DNA of 64,000 nucleotides, taken from the NCBI GenBank assembly GCA_022266195.1, contig WHVY01000003.1, positions 558,001 to 622,000 on the forward strand, read 5' to 3'. The notes beneath the pieces are model-generated. The model saw only the letters and a program-made list of their open reading frames with translations, made no database searches and was not told where the DNA came from. The position numbers and the translations under genes are program-made. The DNA is from Tetranychus cinnabarinus (taxonomy: Eukaryota > Arthropoda > Arachnida > Trombidiformes > Tetranychidae). Every line of letters starts with the position of its first letter. The stretch's first letter is position 1. This document shows positions 33,876 to 44,195 of the stretch, one piece after another.

Positions 33876-34937
33876 TGAAAGGAAGAGTTCATAGTTTTAA
33901 ACTAATTCACCAAATTAAATAAATTCACTTCAATTGCGTACAATTTAAACACAATTTAATCAACTCAGAAGATTTAATCAGCCTTTCAAATCCTGATTGC
34001 TCAGGTTCTTTTAGGATCACCTTAGAGTTCAAACTGGAATGAGTCTTAGACTAAGATTACAATAGTTTTAACCGAGATTACCAAGCTTAGTAACCACAAA
34101 CTGACCAAAGGAATGTTGTTTGTTCAGTATTGTCTTAGACAGGTAAAAGTAATAAACAGCTAACTGGCACGAGTAAGAAAGCTTAGAACAAGAAACCAAA
34201 TTCAAGCCAAAATAAGCTTAATGTTGAGCAGCACAATTCTGAAACCAATATCAGTAATATTATCACCAATTCACTAGCTTTAAGCTCTAACAGCATAGAC
34301 TTAGTCTTTAATTGTTGAACTTTAACCAGAAGCTATCTTAAGCAAATTTAGAAGGCACTCAAAGTTAATTATTGTAAAGATGGAAAACTGGATTTTCACG
34401 ATGCTTTACAGGGGCAATGATGAACAATAGACTTAGTCTTTAGAAATGGAAACTTTTGAGGTTAAACATAAATGAAAATTTTATTAACTAAAAGTACTGT
34501 ATTTCAAAGGTTCAGGAAGAACTTATATTTTAAATGTGTTTCACTTGATTTTGTTTTAAACAGAAATTATTAACTAAACATAAATGAAAATTAGAACATC
34601 AAAAGACAAACTTAAGACAATTAATTATTGAAAATCAATTGGTATTTATACCAATCTAAACGGAAACCAAAAGAATAGAAAATCTTAAGGAAAAGGAAAT
34701 TATATCAAAGTCTTAGACAAATTTAGAAAGATAATTAGACAGTGATTTCGACAGGAAAAATGATAAAGCAAAAAATGTTAGACTTAGTCTTTTTGATTAC
34801 AAATTGTTTAACTGAAAATTGTGAAATGTGGGAAAGTCTTTAGGGATTATAATAAGTTTAAAACTTTCAACTCTTATCAATAACCTTGTGATGATGATTA
34901 AATGATTTAATTTGGTTTTGGGTAACTCTACCCTTCA
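33876..34937 (-). repeat. 3' LTR of the Ty3/gypsy element
   Basis: Begins TGAAAGGAAGAGTTCATAG and ends CTCTACCCTTCA on the plus strand. It holds six copies of the palindromic motif GTCTTAGAC / AGACTTAGTCT: 34043, 34132, 34297, 34429, 34710 and 34780. The base composition is AT-rich. The element-strand bases ahead of it (34938-34987) contain only a weak purine tract (AAGGGTCCGAGGATA). Confidence 0.95.
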
Positions 34938-34987
34938 TATCCTCGGACCCTTGATTAAGAACCCAGAAGTTAATTAAATCATTGAAT

Positions 34988-37810
34988 TCATTCCTCGTTC
35001 CATCCTTCTAATTCTTTTAGCATATTTGAGGCTGAGGTTGCACCATCATCTGGCTTTTGAGCTTTCATTTCATCCCAAAGAGTATTATACTCGGCATTGG
35101 GGTCCATCACTTTTTGACTTTTTGTTGCATTTTCCGATTCACTCGGTTCAGCAGACCTTTTTGCTTTAAGCATTTCGACTATCTTTTTGTTGCGCGATTG
35201 TGGAGTATCTCCTTTCGACCTTTTACAATCAGATTTGCACAATTCAGCAGTTCGCTTGAGTATCTCGTTGTCTGGTAGGATGCAATTATCATTAAACTCC
35301 GGGATGCGGATGCTCCTAGGGTTTCGTTTCCATTCATCGGGCCATGAACAAAAGCCTTTAGCTATTCCCTCCGTAAATTCGTTTAGAAGACCTGAGGTCA
35401 CTCGATTACCACAAGTTTGCTGGCAATTCTCGTTGTGTATACCTCCATGTACCTCTGCCATTTTTTCAATCTTTTTCCACTGCAATAAGTACAGTCGCAT
35501 GACAGTAGTAGTTTCCACAACTGGTGAATGAGGGTTAGCTGGAAGTGTATACCCATGAAACCATAAGAATGCAATTGCATGAATATTCATTGGGTGCTCG
35601 ATATACGGCGAGTAATAATTATTCATGTCTCGAAGTTTAGGGTGTAACACCCGAATCTCATCTCGAGACAAACCCAAATTTCTCAAATGGTTGATCAAAC
35701 CATATCCAACAACTTTTTTAGCGCAAGCCAAAAATTTAATCACTTGATCCCTCGCTGTGGCCAAGTTCCTAGCGTACTTTAAGTCTTTGACTGTGAGACC
35801 GTGAAATCTTGAATCAATATGGTCAACTTCTCGATACTTCACGAAAGTTTCATAAACAACTTCCAAATTCGCATCCATAATTGCGATCCAACAAGGTCGA
35901 GGTCTCTGATAACCATTTTCATTTATTCTGACGTTGAACATTGAAATCGAAAAAATCAATTCTCTGTCAGGACAGGTTGAAGCCATTTCGTCTATGACGT
36001 TCAGTTGATCAGCAAGCATAGGAGGAAGATTTGCATCAGGGCGATTCTGGAACGATTGTGCTAATTGCGTTCGTTTCCTGGTTCGAGTCATTACCGTCCT
36101 TTCTTTTGTAGAAACTGCTATTTCTCGATAAATGTTTGAAGGATTCTTACAACTAGGGAAGTTATCCTTTATCCAGTCTTGGACTGATTCAGCTTCTGCT
36201 GGAGCCATTCTTGCAAAAGGGTCTGATAGTATAAATGGTGATTCTGGATCATTGACATCATGTGAGTATAATACTAAAGATGATGTCGTTGAAATACTGT
36301 CTTTATCATAGTCGACATACTTGGCCCATCGTCTCCAAGTTTCAGATTCAGCTAACAAATAGTATGGAATCGTACTATTTCGACAAGTTGGCCATCTTCG
36401 AGGCACATCAGGAATAGGGACAGGTGCACAGCTAGGAAACCCAATCTGCAAAGCCCATTCTTCTCCTTCATCTAAAGGTTCAGTTGGATCGGCCATCCTT
36501 TTCTTATTATTCCAATGGTTTAACCCGAAATTCGCTTGAGTACGCATTTCGATTGGAGTAACTTCCTTACGCTCATAACTTTTAATTAAGAATGCATAAC
36601 ATAGAGCACGTTCATGCCACATTTGTGGGATAGTCTTGGTCGGCTCTTGTTTTTTGAGATGTACTGGCAGCAATGAGTTGATGTCCTTAGGACGTTGATT
36701 CAGCTCATCTCGAATTGGACCTGACATGAATGTCAACTGAAGGGTTCGGTCAAATTTAAATTTGATTGGTCCACGTCTGCATTTTTGCAAATGATGCAAA
36801 ATATTACAACTTAGATGCTGCTGCTCGCAAAACTTTCTGTGACAGCGAAAGCTTGCTTCTTTGAAGAAATTAACAATTGATTGGTCTTTGACCTCACCAA
36901 ATTTTGGGTATCCAAGAGTTTGTAAATCGACCAAACAATTCTGGTTGATACACATGAATCCATCCGCTTGATTTACCTTTTCCAATTCCAAATCGATTGG
37001 CAGGGCTTGAAGCCATTTAGCGCAACCAAGGCAGTAAATCTTGTTGCATTGGTGACAACTTCTCGGATTCAGGGCAACTTGTTCACATAATATGCACGTA
37101 ATAAGAGTTTTAAACTCATGGAATTGAGGATGAATTACCTCTGCAGCAGTATAACCTTTTCGCAAGGTTCCAAATTTGACTTTGTCAAGATTATCTTCCA
37201 CCACATTCATCTGGAGTTTCTCCTTGATAAATGAATTAAACCAATTCTTGTCAGCTTCAGATTGCTCGATGTCTTTCTTTATATCCTCTCGGGCGTTGAT
37301 GAAGAATTCTGGCTTGAGAAAATCATGAGGCTCGGCGGTTCTCTTAGGTGCAGGAAATTCACAGTACCTTCGACCCTGATCGGCACTTGGTGGAGGGTAA
37401 GGACTGTTATCGGTGAAACTTTTCTTAAACGAACTTAAGCCATAGGCTGTCTTTTCAGGAAGCGGATCATAATAATGATTCAACTCGTCTTGGACGTTTT
37501 TATTATCGAGGTGAATGACTGTAGTTTCAGAACCAGTTTCATCCATTCCTGGCCAATTGAATTCAAAAGATTCATTACCTTTATCAGCGTTATCAGCATT
37601 AGCATTATTACCACCATCATTACCAGAAGTTGAAGCTTCCAAGTCTATGACCATTGCTGGGCTTCTTGGTGGAGTTGGTTGAAACTTAACCTTCCTTAGT
37701 TGTCGGTTTAATCTCATGGAAAATCGGTGATCAGAAACAATTGATCCAGCACTAATATAAGAGCCTGAGCTCGATGAGGTTGATGCAGTTGAAATTACTG
37801 ATGAAGGCAT
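34988..37810 (-). other. C-terminal extension: RING/TRAF-like zinc region plus degenerate DEDDh exonuclease domain
   Basis: This could also be a free-standing third ORF: an ATG at 37810 (MPSSVISTAST) begins 940 codons of better-composed protein. Residues (from 44212): a Ser/Thr-rich start; a RING-like cluster at about 2373-2426 with C-x2-C-x10-C-x2-C-x4-C-x2-C and a distant C-x4-C; a second Cys/His cluster about 2450-2485 ending LQKCRRGPIKF, like TRAF/SIAH zinc fingers; and a domain at about 2750-2910 that lines up with REX4/ISG20-type exonucleases. The matching blocks are HGLTVKDLKYA (2804), VVGYGLINHLRNLGL (about 2836), LHPKLRDMNNYYSPY and HSPVVETTTVMRLYL (2895). The first D-x-E is gone (FSISMF), the third acid is His, the fourth is Glu, and the catalytic-position His remains. 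Likely non-catalytic. Role unknown; host capture is inference. Confidence 0.6.
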
Positions 37811-40800
37811 TTCGATGAACAATAGAACTTGAATTTGTTTTAAACAAGAAAATTCAACACAACACTTTAAATGTTCAGAGTCAGTTAAGTCACAATTAGG
37901 AATAATTCCAAAGTTCAATGTTAATTGTTGGTTGAATGAATCACAATTTAGCTTATTTAAGCTTGATGGGGTCAGACTTAGTCTTTGAAGCAACTTTGAA
38001 AATCGAATTTTCACACAAATTGAAAATTTCAGGGAACTGGATTTAACTAATTTAGTTAAATTTGAACACAATTCAAACAATTTAGTCGAAGACTGGTTTA
38101 GATGATCGAAATAATCAGAGAAATGAAGTTTTAAACTTGAAAATTCAAAGAAAATTTGAAATGAAAAAGAATAGAATGATGACTGTGTCAAGATGTCAAC
38201 TGTCTTAAGCAGAAGAACAAGTGAAAGTGAGTTAGTCAGCGTCTCCCCCAACTGTAAATTACAGAGAACGCGAAGAATAGCCAAATCTTTAATTGCGCTA
38301 ATTTCAAAATTTTTCACTTTCAGTCTTAGACTATTTAGCTTTTCTAAGCTTTCAAACTGGATTAAGTTGACAGAAACAACTTTTCTTTTTCTGGTCACTG
38401 GTCCAAGTTTTTCAGCATCTTGACCACTTATGACTGGATTATCTCGCATAATCTGTCTATTAGCAGTAATGTATTTTCGCTTCTTTCTTTTTCTTCTCTT
38501 TTTTGAACTTTGAGCTTGATTTAATTGAGATGCATTTTCATCAATTATTGTTGATTTTTCAGAATCAGAGTCAATATTAACTTCCAAGCTATCAGGCAAA
38601 GTTTGATTTTCGGCACTTAGTCTTAGACTATTATCTGAAGCACTTTCTTCTTGATTAGATTCATTTAAATCAATTTGATTTAAATCTTGATTATCAGCAG
38701 ATGCTTCACTTAAGTGTTCATTTTGATCATCTGGTTCAAATGTGTTATCAGCTTCAATTAACAATTCATTTTTCAATTGAATTAACTTTTCAGGGATAAT
38801 CCCAACATGAGGTCTTGTTAATTCCAAATTACTCGTAAATCTTTCTTGATTTTCAGGGTTGAGTAAAAGCACTGATCCATGTTTTACTCCTAACACGAAA
38901 AATGGTCCAAAAAACTTATTAACCAATTTTTTGGTTGTTCCCAATGAAGGTGCACTGTTTTTAACATAACACAAATCCAAAAACTTGTAAGGATTTCTCT
39001 TAGTCACAGACTGAAGTCTTTCTTGATAATAAGTTTGCTGCTTTAAAAGCCTTTCACGAGCCAATTTTCGGCATTGTTCAATTGTTTCCTTAATTGGTGC
39101 ACTCAAATTTAGATGTAAATCAATTGGTTTCTTTAAATAGCGTCCAAACACTAAATAATACGGCGAGAATCTATGAATCTTGTGGATTGATGAATTAATT
39201 GCAATGACTGCATTTTCTAATGAAGATTTTAAATCAATTGTTTCCAAATTCATAATTGATGTTCTTAATCTTTCGGCAATAGTTCGGTTAATTCTTTCCA
39301 CAGTACCTTGACTTTGAGGGTGATATGCGTTTGAAACTTCATGTTTTATCCCCAACTTTTTCATATGACTTTCGACTTCCCCTGAAAGGAAGTTTCTCCC
39401 TCTATCAGTTTGAATAATCGAAGGAAATCCAAACTCGCTGAAATATTCATCCAAAAACTTTATCACAGTCTTAGACTTTTGATCTGGTAAAAGTTTTGCA
39501 TAAACAAATCGAGATAGAGTATCAATCAAAACCAGTATTACTTTTTTAGCTCCATTTTTAAATGTAATTGGACCTTGAGCGTCCATCTCCAATCTCTCCA
39601 AGATTGATTCAGGAACCGGTTTTAAACTTGGTTCTGCATAAGTAACATTAGATGATTTACCCAGGTAGCATTTTTCACAATTTTGGCACAAGTCTTTGAC
39701 TTTTTCATAAAGTTTTTCCATCCAAAAACGTCTTGAAATCTGCAAATACGTTTTTTCCACGCCAAAATGTCCACCAAGAGGAGATTCATGTTCCTCTTTG
39801 AACAAATCTTTTAAGATTTTCTCGTTTATAACGATTCGATTAACATCATGACCAAACATTGGTTTTCTGAACAACAAATTATTTAGGAACAAATAATTCT
39901 TATGCATTTCTGACTTTGGATCAATAATTAGATTCAGGATAATTTTACTGATTTCAATATCCTCTAATTGAGCATCTTTCAGCTTTTCATTCCAATTCTC
40001 ATCAGACTGGTAATAATAAATAGTTTTAAACTGCTTTTTTACCATTGAATCAAGTAATTTGATTTCGTTGACTTCATTTTCGTTGATCTCAGTATCAGCT
40101 TCATTCTCATCAAAGTTGATAAACTTTATCCAAAATAAATCTTCTATGAAGTCGGCTTCAGGGTCTAACAATTTCGGAGACCATTCGGTTTGGTATCTTG
40201 ACAAACAATCAGGACCATGTTTGTCACCTTTGGTGTAAATTACTTTGTATTTGAAACTTGATAAGATGATCTGCCATCTCTCCATTCGTTGATTTTTAAA
40301 CTTTAATTTCGGCAACTGGCATAATGCATGATGGTCTGTCTCTACCAAAAATTCACTACCATCCAAATAATGTTTAAACCTCTTGATTGCAACTAAAACA
40401 GCTAGGCATTCTTTTTCTGAAACTGAGTAACTCTGTTGATGCTTAGCTAACTTCTGAGAAAAGAAGTATAATGGTTTCCAATGCTTGACTTTGTCAATTG
40501 GAACATCTTTCAAAGATTCAAATTCACTCGGAATTTCTTGTTGAGGGTCTGCTTGAAGCAATATTCCTCCCACTGCTACATCACTTGCATCAACTGTTAG
40601 TTTCTTTTGCAATTCAGGATCAAAATGTACCAACATTGTTTCTTCAATTAAAGCATTTTTCAATTCGTCCAGTGCTTGATGATCTTGCTTTAGCATCTTG
40701 AATTTCCTTTCCTTGGAAATCAACTTATATAACGGCGTAGCCAATGTTGAATAGTTCTTAATATACCTTGAAAAATAGTTGTAACAACCCATTATCGATT

Positions 40801-43800
40801 GAAGTTGTTTCACACTTGTAGGGTATGGCAATTTTTTCAATGCAGCAACTTTGTTAGGGTCAGGTCGAATCCCATCTCCATTGACAAGATGTCCTAACAA
40901 CACTAATTCAGTTACACCAAACTGACATTTGTCGGTTTTGATTTTTAAGTTCCAATCACGAAGTCGATCAAGCACTAATCTTGTGTTACACAATAACTCT
41001 GACCAACTTTTTCCCATAACCGGAATATCGTCGAAATACCCCAAACATTCGGTATAGTTCAAACCATTCAGGACTGTGTTCATAAGTCGCTGAAACTCGA
41101 AAGGTGCACAAGCTAGGCCCATAGGCAACCTTTTATACTGGTATTTACCATCAGGCGTCAAAAACACTGTTTTACCTCGTTCAGACGGAGGTATCTCAAT
41201 TTGGAAATAGCCTTGGTAAAGGTCAAACATATTGAAAAACTTAGTTCCTCTGATTGCTTCCAAGCAATCATCAATTCGTGGCATCTGGTGAAAGATCACA
41301 TTAGTTAATCTGTTGACGGCTCGTAGATCATTTAATAGTCTGAAACTTCCATCTGGTTTACCAATCAACATCGCAGGAGATCCACCAGGAGCATTGCTCT
41401 TCTCAACAATATCATGCTTAATTAATTCGGCAATTATCTTCTGAAACTCACGTCGTTTCTCAATTGTGCATGGGTACGGTTGTTGATGTGGAATCGTTTG
41501 ATCTCCAATATCAATTTTTATCGGCCATTTCTGCCAAGGAACTAAACCCATATCAGACTTAGTCTTACTGAAAACTTGTTCAAACTCCATTAAAACTTCT
41601 AACAATTCGTTTCGTTTTTCAGTATTTAGTTTAGGATCCATCCTTTTCATCAATCGTTCAGCTAACTGAAGCTCATTATTCTCAATTTGCAAATAAATCG
41701 GCATTATATTTTCGAACTCCGGTGTCTTAGACATTTCTTGAATATAATGAAGTCGTTCCACTTCCATCTGTGGAAATTGAGAGTTTGAATTTAATTCTCC
41801 ATCCATCCATGGTGAATACGGCAAACTATCAAGTATCAGATTTGCAACGGTCTCTCTGATTGTATTAACAGAGGGAATTTCAGGCACATTTAACAATCCC
41901 CAGGATTCTTCTGCTGTGCAAAATCGGAAAGCGATCTCGGGGCTTAGCCATTCGCTTTCAACACTCTCTCGTAAATTCACTTGGTATCTACCTCCATGAT
42001 TTACCATTCCAACAAAATATACGTCGGCGAATCGATTACCTAAGACCATCACTGGTTCCAAATCTTTCATTACCTGGAACTTGATTATCCTTGTCTTAGA
42101 CATTTTCGGATGCTTCATAATAGCATAAGCAGCTCCTTCAACAATTTGGCAGGCATCGGCAATTATACCTCGAACTGAAACATTCGACTTCATAATGAAG
42201 GCTTTCATTTTCTGGGCAAATTGATAGTCAATACACGAAGTACAAGCGCCAGTATCTAACAATACATCACCAACTTTAAATGTTTCCCTCGTTGGATAAC
42301 ACATAGTCAATCTGACTGTCGGAAAGTTTCTCGGTGATGGATCAATTTTGGTAATCAACTCCACTTGTTGATTATCCTGCTGATTTTCATTCATCATGAA
42401 TAAATACTCTTTAGCTGGTGCTCTCGCCATGTAAGCATTAACTATATTAGTTTCTTGTACCAAATTAGCTGATTCCTTAGCCTGTGGCTGATTCGAATTT
42501 TGCTGGTTCTGCTGGCTTTGACCAAACGTTGGTGCATTAGCCATTCTTAACTGAGCTGGTTGAAACCGTTCAGTTCGACCTTCATTCTTGTTAGAATTAG
42601 GATTTTCACTGGTCTTAGACCTTCTGGGCTGACGGCATTCTCGTGATGAATGACCCAAATTGTTGCAATTATAGCACCTGAAAGGTGGTTTCACTGCACG
42701 AGTTGATGAGGATGCTGATGCTCCACTAGTTCCACTAGCATTAACATTAACGGCAGCATGCTTTTTATCATCTCCTCTCTTATCCTTGTAGGATTCCTTA
42801 CGCTCACTGCGTTTCCTTAACTCAATGTTATACTCGTTGACCAATGCGGCAGTTAAATCTTGAATGTCGTGAACTGATTTTGATCGAAACAATGAGTCTT
42901 TGACTTCTGCTGGCAATCGAATTAACACATCTTGTATGAATTCTTGAGGTGAAGGTTCACCTTTGACTTTGATCACCATAGTCTCTAACTTTCTGATAAA
43001 TTCAGCAGGGTGAGAATCGAAATTCCACTTACATTGGTGAAACTCTGAAGTCGCCTGTGAAATTACCGCTGGATTTCTTAACTTGTCTTCCAATGCAGAG
43101 ATATAAGTTTCACTTGTGTGCTTTTCCTTATCTAATTGCTTAGCAAAAGGTAAAAAATCGTAGGCCATTGCTTTCTGTAGCACATACAATTTATCGTCAT
43201 CATGACAGCGTTCCAATGATAAAATCCTTTTAATTGTTTGTAACCATTGCCAGGGATCCATAGCATCTTGAGTATAAACAGGAAGCTTAGGTAATTTTGG
43301 CTTACAGCGTGTATAAGTTTTCGGTTCAGCCTTAGCTTTCTCCTCAACTTTATCTTTATCTTTGTCTGGAACTGTTGCTTTAGCAGTTTGATGAGTTGGT
43401 AAAACTGTAGTTTCATTAAACACACGAGGTTCATCTTCATCTGTATCTTCGGGATGTTCATTTTCATCTTCAGCTTCTATCTGTTGTCTAGTTACAGTTG
43501 CATTGTTGCCTAAGGCAGGACTTTGAACATTATCTGGCAAAGTTTGATTCAGAATATCATCTAACTTGAACCCAGGATCCACAACTTGTCGCATAACAAT
43601 TGGTTCAGCAGGCTTAGCCCATTTCTTAACCATCGCTTCGAGTAATCTTTTTGCAGGAGATGCTATCGGCAATTTTCTAATTGAGACGTCACTAGTCAGC
43701 ATCATCGTCGGTGGGTCAAATCCCATTTTCTTGATTATCTCTCTTAAATCATGTTCAGTAGTGCCTTGAGCTCTGAGTTCCTTTATCCAATCAGGAAATT

Positions 43801-44170
43801 TACTTTTAATCATTAATGCATTAAAACAAGTATCACCAACCATTTCATCGGTTGCATCGAACACACTTTCTAACGCGAATATTGTCTGAATCGCATCATA
43901 AAATTTCTCACGAATTATTTCATCGTTGTCGACAAAACGCACTTGCCAATTTTTCAACCAAAGTTTCATTTCACTTGTTTCCATATCTTTGATATAATGT
44001 TTCGTGGATATAGTTGTTTGAGTTTGTGATGTGGATGTCTTAGACTGGTTACCACTTTGATCAAGCTGATCATTTTGTTCATTTTTGTCTTTGTCATTTT
44101 TATCACTTTTATCACTTTTATCACTTTCACTTATTGTAAAACAATAATCAGTCTCATAACAGGAATTCAT
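34988..44170 (-). CDS. Ty3/gypsy Gag-Pol polyprotein fused to a RING-like / degenerate exonuclease extension
   Basis: One frame of about 3,060 codons from the ATG at 44170; it stays open to an ATG at 44212 inside the LTR. Residues below count from 44212. Gag capsid-like region about 315-470; CCHC knuckle CYNCNNLGHSSREC near 512; protease LLDTGACTSC near 650; reverse transcriptase with YFDD near 1060; RNase H (TVDASDVAVGG) near 1205; integrase zinc site (H...H...CQNCEKC) about 1475-1512; integrase D-D-E in EMDAQGP, QTDRGRNF and GTVERINR (about 1543, 1600, 1637); GPF/Y-like motif FFGPFFVLG near 1762. Then come a basic stretch (KKRRKRKKRKY), about 200 featureless residues and the extension described separately. 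No stop or frameshift separates gag, pol and the extension, so products would need proteolytic cutting or internal starts. Confidence 0.92.
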   Translation of the reverse strand: MNSCYETDYCFTISESDKSDKSDKNDKDKNEQNDQLDQSGNQSKTSTSQTQTTISTKHYIKDMETSEMKLWLKNWQVRFVDNDEIIREKFYDAIQTIFALESVFDATDEMVGDTCFNALMIKSKFPDWIKELRAQGTTEHDLREIIKKMGFDPPTMMLTSDVSIRKLPIASPAKRLLEAMVKKWAKPAEPIVMRQVVDPGFKLDDILNQTLPDNVQSPALGNNATVTRQQIEAEDENEHPEDTDEDEPRVFNETTVLPTHQTAKATVPDKDKDKVEEKAKAEPKTYTRCKPKLPKLPVYTQDAMDPWQWLQTIKRILSLERCHDDDKLYVLQKAMAYDFLPFAKQLDKEKHTSETYISALEDKLRNPAVISQATSEFHQCKWNFDSHPAEFIRKLETMVIKVKGEPSPQEFIQDVLIRLPAEVKDSLFRSKSVHDIQDLTAALVNEYNIELRKRSERKESYKDKRGDDKKHAAVNVNASGTSGASASSSTRAVKPPFRCYNCNNLGHSSRECRQPRRSKTSENPNSNKNEGRTERFQPAQLRMANAPTFGQSQQNQQNSNQPQAKESANLVQETNIVNAYMARAPAKEYLFMMNENQQDNQQVELITKIDPSPRNFPTVRLTMCYPTRETFKVGDVLLDTGACTSCIDYQFAQKMKAFIMKSNVSVRGIIADACQIVEGAAYAIMKHPKMSKTRIIKFQVMKDLEPVMVLGNRFADVYFVGMVNHGGRYQVNLRESVESEWLSPEIAFRFCTAEESWGLLNVPEIPSVNTIRETVANLILDSLPYSPWMDGELNSNSQFPQMEVERLHYIQEMSKTPEFENIMPIYLQIENNELQLAERLMKRMDPKLNTEKRNELLEVLMEFEQVFSKTKSDMGLVPWQKWPIKIDIGDQTIPHQQPYPCTIEKRREFQKIIAELIKHDIVEKSNAPGGSPAMLIGKPDGSFRLLNDLRAVNRLTNVIFHQMPRIDDCLEAIRGTKFFNMFDLYQGYFQIEIPPSERGKTVFLTPDGKYQYKRLPMGLACAPFEFQRLMNTVLNGLNYTECLGYFDDIPVMGKSWSELLCNTRLVLDRLRDWNLKIKTDKCQFGVTELVLLGHLVNGDGIRPDPNKVAALKKLPYPTSVKQLQSIMGCYNYFSRYIKNYSTLATPLYKLISKERKFKMLKQDHQALDELKNALIEETMLVHFDPELQKKLTVDASDVAVGGILLQADPQQEIPSEFESLKDVPIDKVKHWKPLYFFSQKLAKHQQSYSVSEKECLAVLVAIKRFKHYLDGSEFLVETDHHALCQLPKLKFKNQRMERWQIILSSFKYKVIYTKGDKHGPDCLSRYQTEWSPKLLDPEADFIEDLFWIKFINFDENEADTEINENEVNEIKLLDSMVKKQFKTIYYYQSDENWNEKLKDAQLEDIEISKIILNLIIDPKSEMHKNYLFLNNLLFRKPMFGHDVNRIVINEKILKDLFKEEHESPLGGHFGVEKTYLQISRRFWMEKLYEKVKDLCQNCEKCYLGKSSNVTYAEPSLKPVPESILERLEMDAQGPITFKNGAKKVILVLIDTLSRFVYAKLLPDQKSKTVIKFLDEYFSEFGFPSIIQTDRGRNFLSGEVESHMKKLGIKHEVSNAYHPQSQGTVERINRTIAERLRTSIMNLETIDLKSSLENAVIAINSSIHKIHRFSPYYLVFGRYLKKPIDLHLNLSAPIKETIEQCRKLARERLLKQQTYYQERLQSVTKRNPYKFLDLCYVKNSAPSLGTTKKLVNKFFGPFFVLGVKHGSVLLLNPENQERFTSNLELTRPHVGIIPEKLIQLKNELLIEADNTFEPDDQNEHLSEASADNQDLNQIDLNESNQEESASDNSLRLSAENQTLPDSLEVNIDSDSEKSTIIDENASQLNQAQSSKKRRKRKKRKYITANRQIMRDNPVISGQDAEKLGPVTRKRKVVSVNLIQFESLEKLNSLRLKVKNFEISAIKDLAILRVLCNLQLGETLTNSLSLVLLLKTVDILTQSSFYSFSFQIFFEFSSLKLHFSDYFDHLNQSSTKLFELCSNLTKLVKSSSLKFSICVKIRFSKLLQRLSLTPSSLNKLNCDSFNQQLTLNFGIIPNCDLTDSEHLKCCVEFSCLKQIQVLLFIEMPSSVISTASTSSSSGSYISAGSIVSDHRFSMRLNRQLRKVKFQPTPPRSPAMVIDLEASTSGNDGGNNANADNADKGNESFEFNWPGMDETGSETTVIHLDNKNVQDELNHYYDPLPEKTAYGLSSFKKSFTDNSPYPPPSADQGRRYCEFPAPKRTAEPHDFLKPEFFINAREDIKKDIEQSEADKNWFNSFIKEKLQMNVVEDNLDKVKFGTLRKGYTAAEVIHPQFHEFKTLITCILCEQVALNPRSCHQCNKIYCLGCAKWLQALPIDLELEKVNQADGFMCINQNCLVDLQTLGYPKFGEVKDQSIVNFFKEASFRCHRKFCEQQHLSCNILHHLQKCRRGPIKFKFDRTLQLTFMSGPIRDELNQRPKDINSLLPVHLKKQEPTKTIPQMWHERALCYAFLIKSYERKEVTPIEMRTQANFGLNHWNNKKRMADPTEPLDEGEEWALQIGFPSCAPVPIPDVPRRWPTCRNSTIPYYLLAESETWRRWAKYVDYDKDSISTTSSLVLYSHDVNDPESPFILSDPFARMAPAEAESVQDWIKDNFPSCKNPSNIYREIAVSTKERTVMTRTRKRTQLAQSFQNRPDANLPPMLADQLNVIDEMASTCPDRELIFSISMFNVRINENGYQRPRPCWIAIMDANLEVVYETFVKYREVDHIDSRFHGLTVKDLKYARNLATARDQVIKFLACAKKVVGYGLINHLRNLGLSRDEIRVLHPKLRDMNNYYSPYIEHPMNIHAIAFLWFHGYTLPANPHSPVVETTTVMRLYLLQWKKIEKMAEVHGGIHNENCQQTCGNRVTSGLLNEFTEGIAKGFCSWPDEWKRNPRSIRIPEFNDNCILPDNEILKRTAELCKSDCKRSKGDTPQSRNKKIVEMLKAKRSAEPSESENATKSQKVMDPNAEYNTLWDEMKAQKPDDGATSASNMLKELEGWNEE

Positions 44171-44175
44171 TGGCA

Positions 44176-44193
44176 ATCCTGCCGAGGTCGCCA
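44176..44193 (-). other. Primer-binding site candidate
   Basis: Two bases after the 5' LTR on the element strand the sequence reads TGGCGACCTCGGCAGGAT. A TGG start is standard for tRNA 3'-CCA complementarity, and TGGCGACC resembles the sites reported for arginine-tRNA-primed gypsy elements such as 412/mdg1. The matching tRNA in this genome was not seen. Confidence 0.65.
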
Positions 44194-44195
44194 AT

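Noticed and set aside
34938..34987. Strong polypurine tract for the Ty3/gypsy element
   Set aside because: Only a weak, interrupted purine run precedes the 3' LTR, so I did not list it as a feature.
35187..35531. Plus-strand frames inside the Ty3/gypsy element
   Set aside because: Antisense shadows of the polyprotein; composition shows no independent coding.
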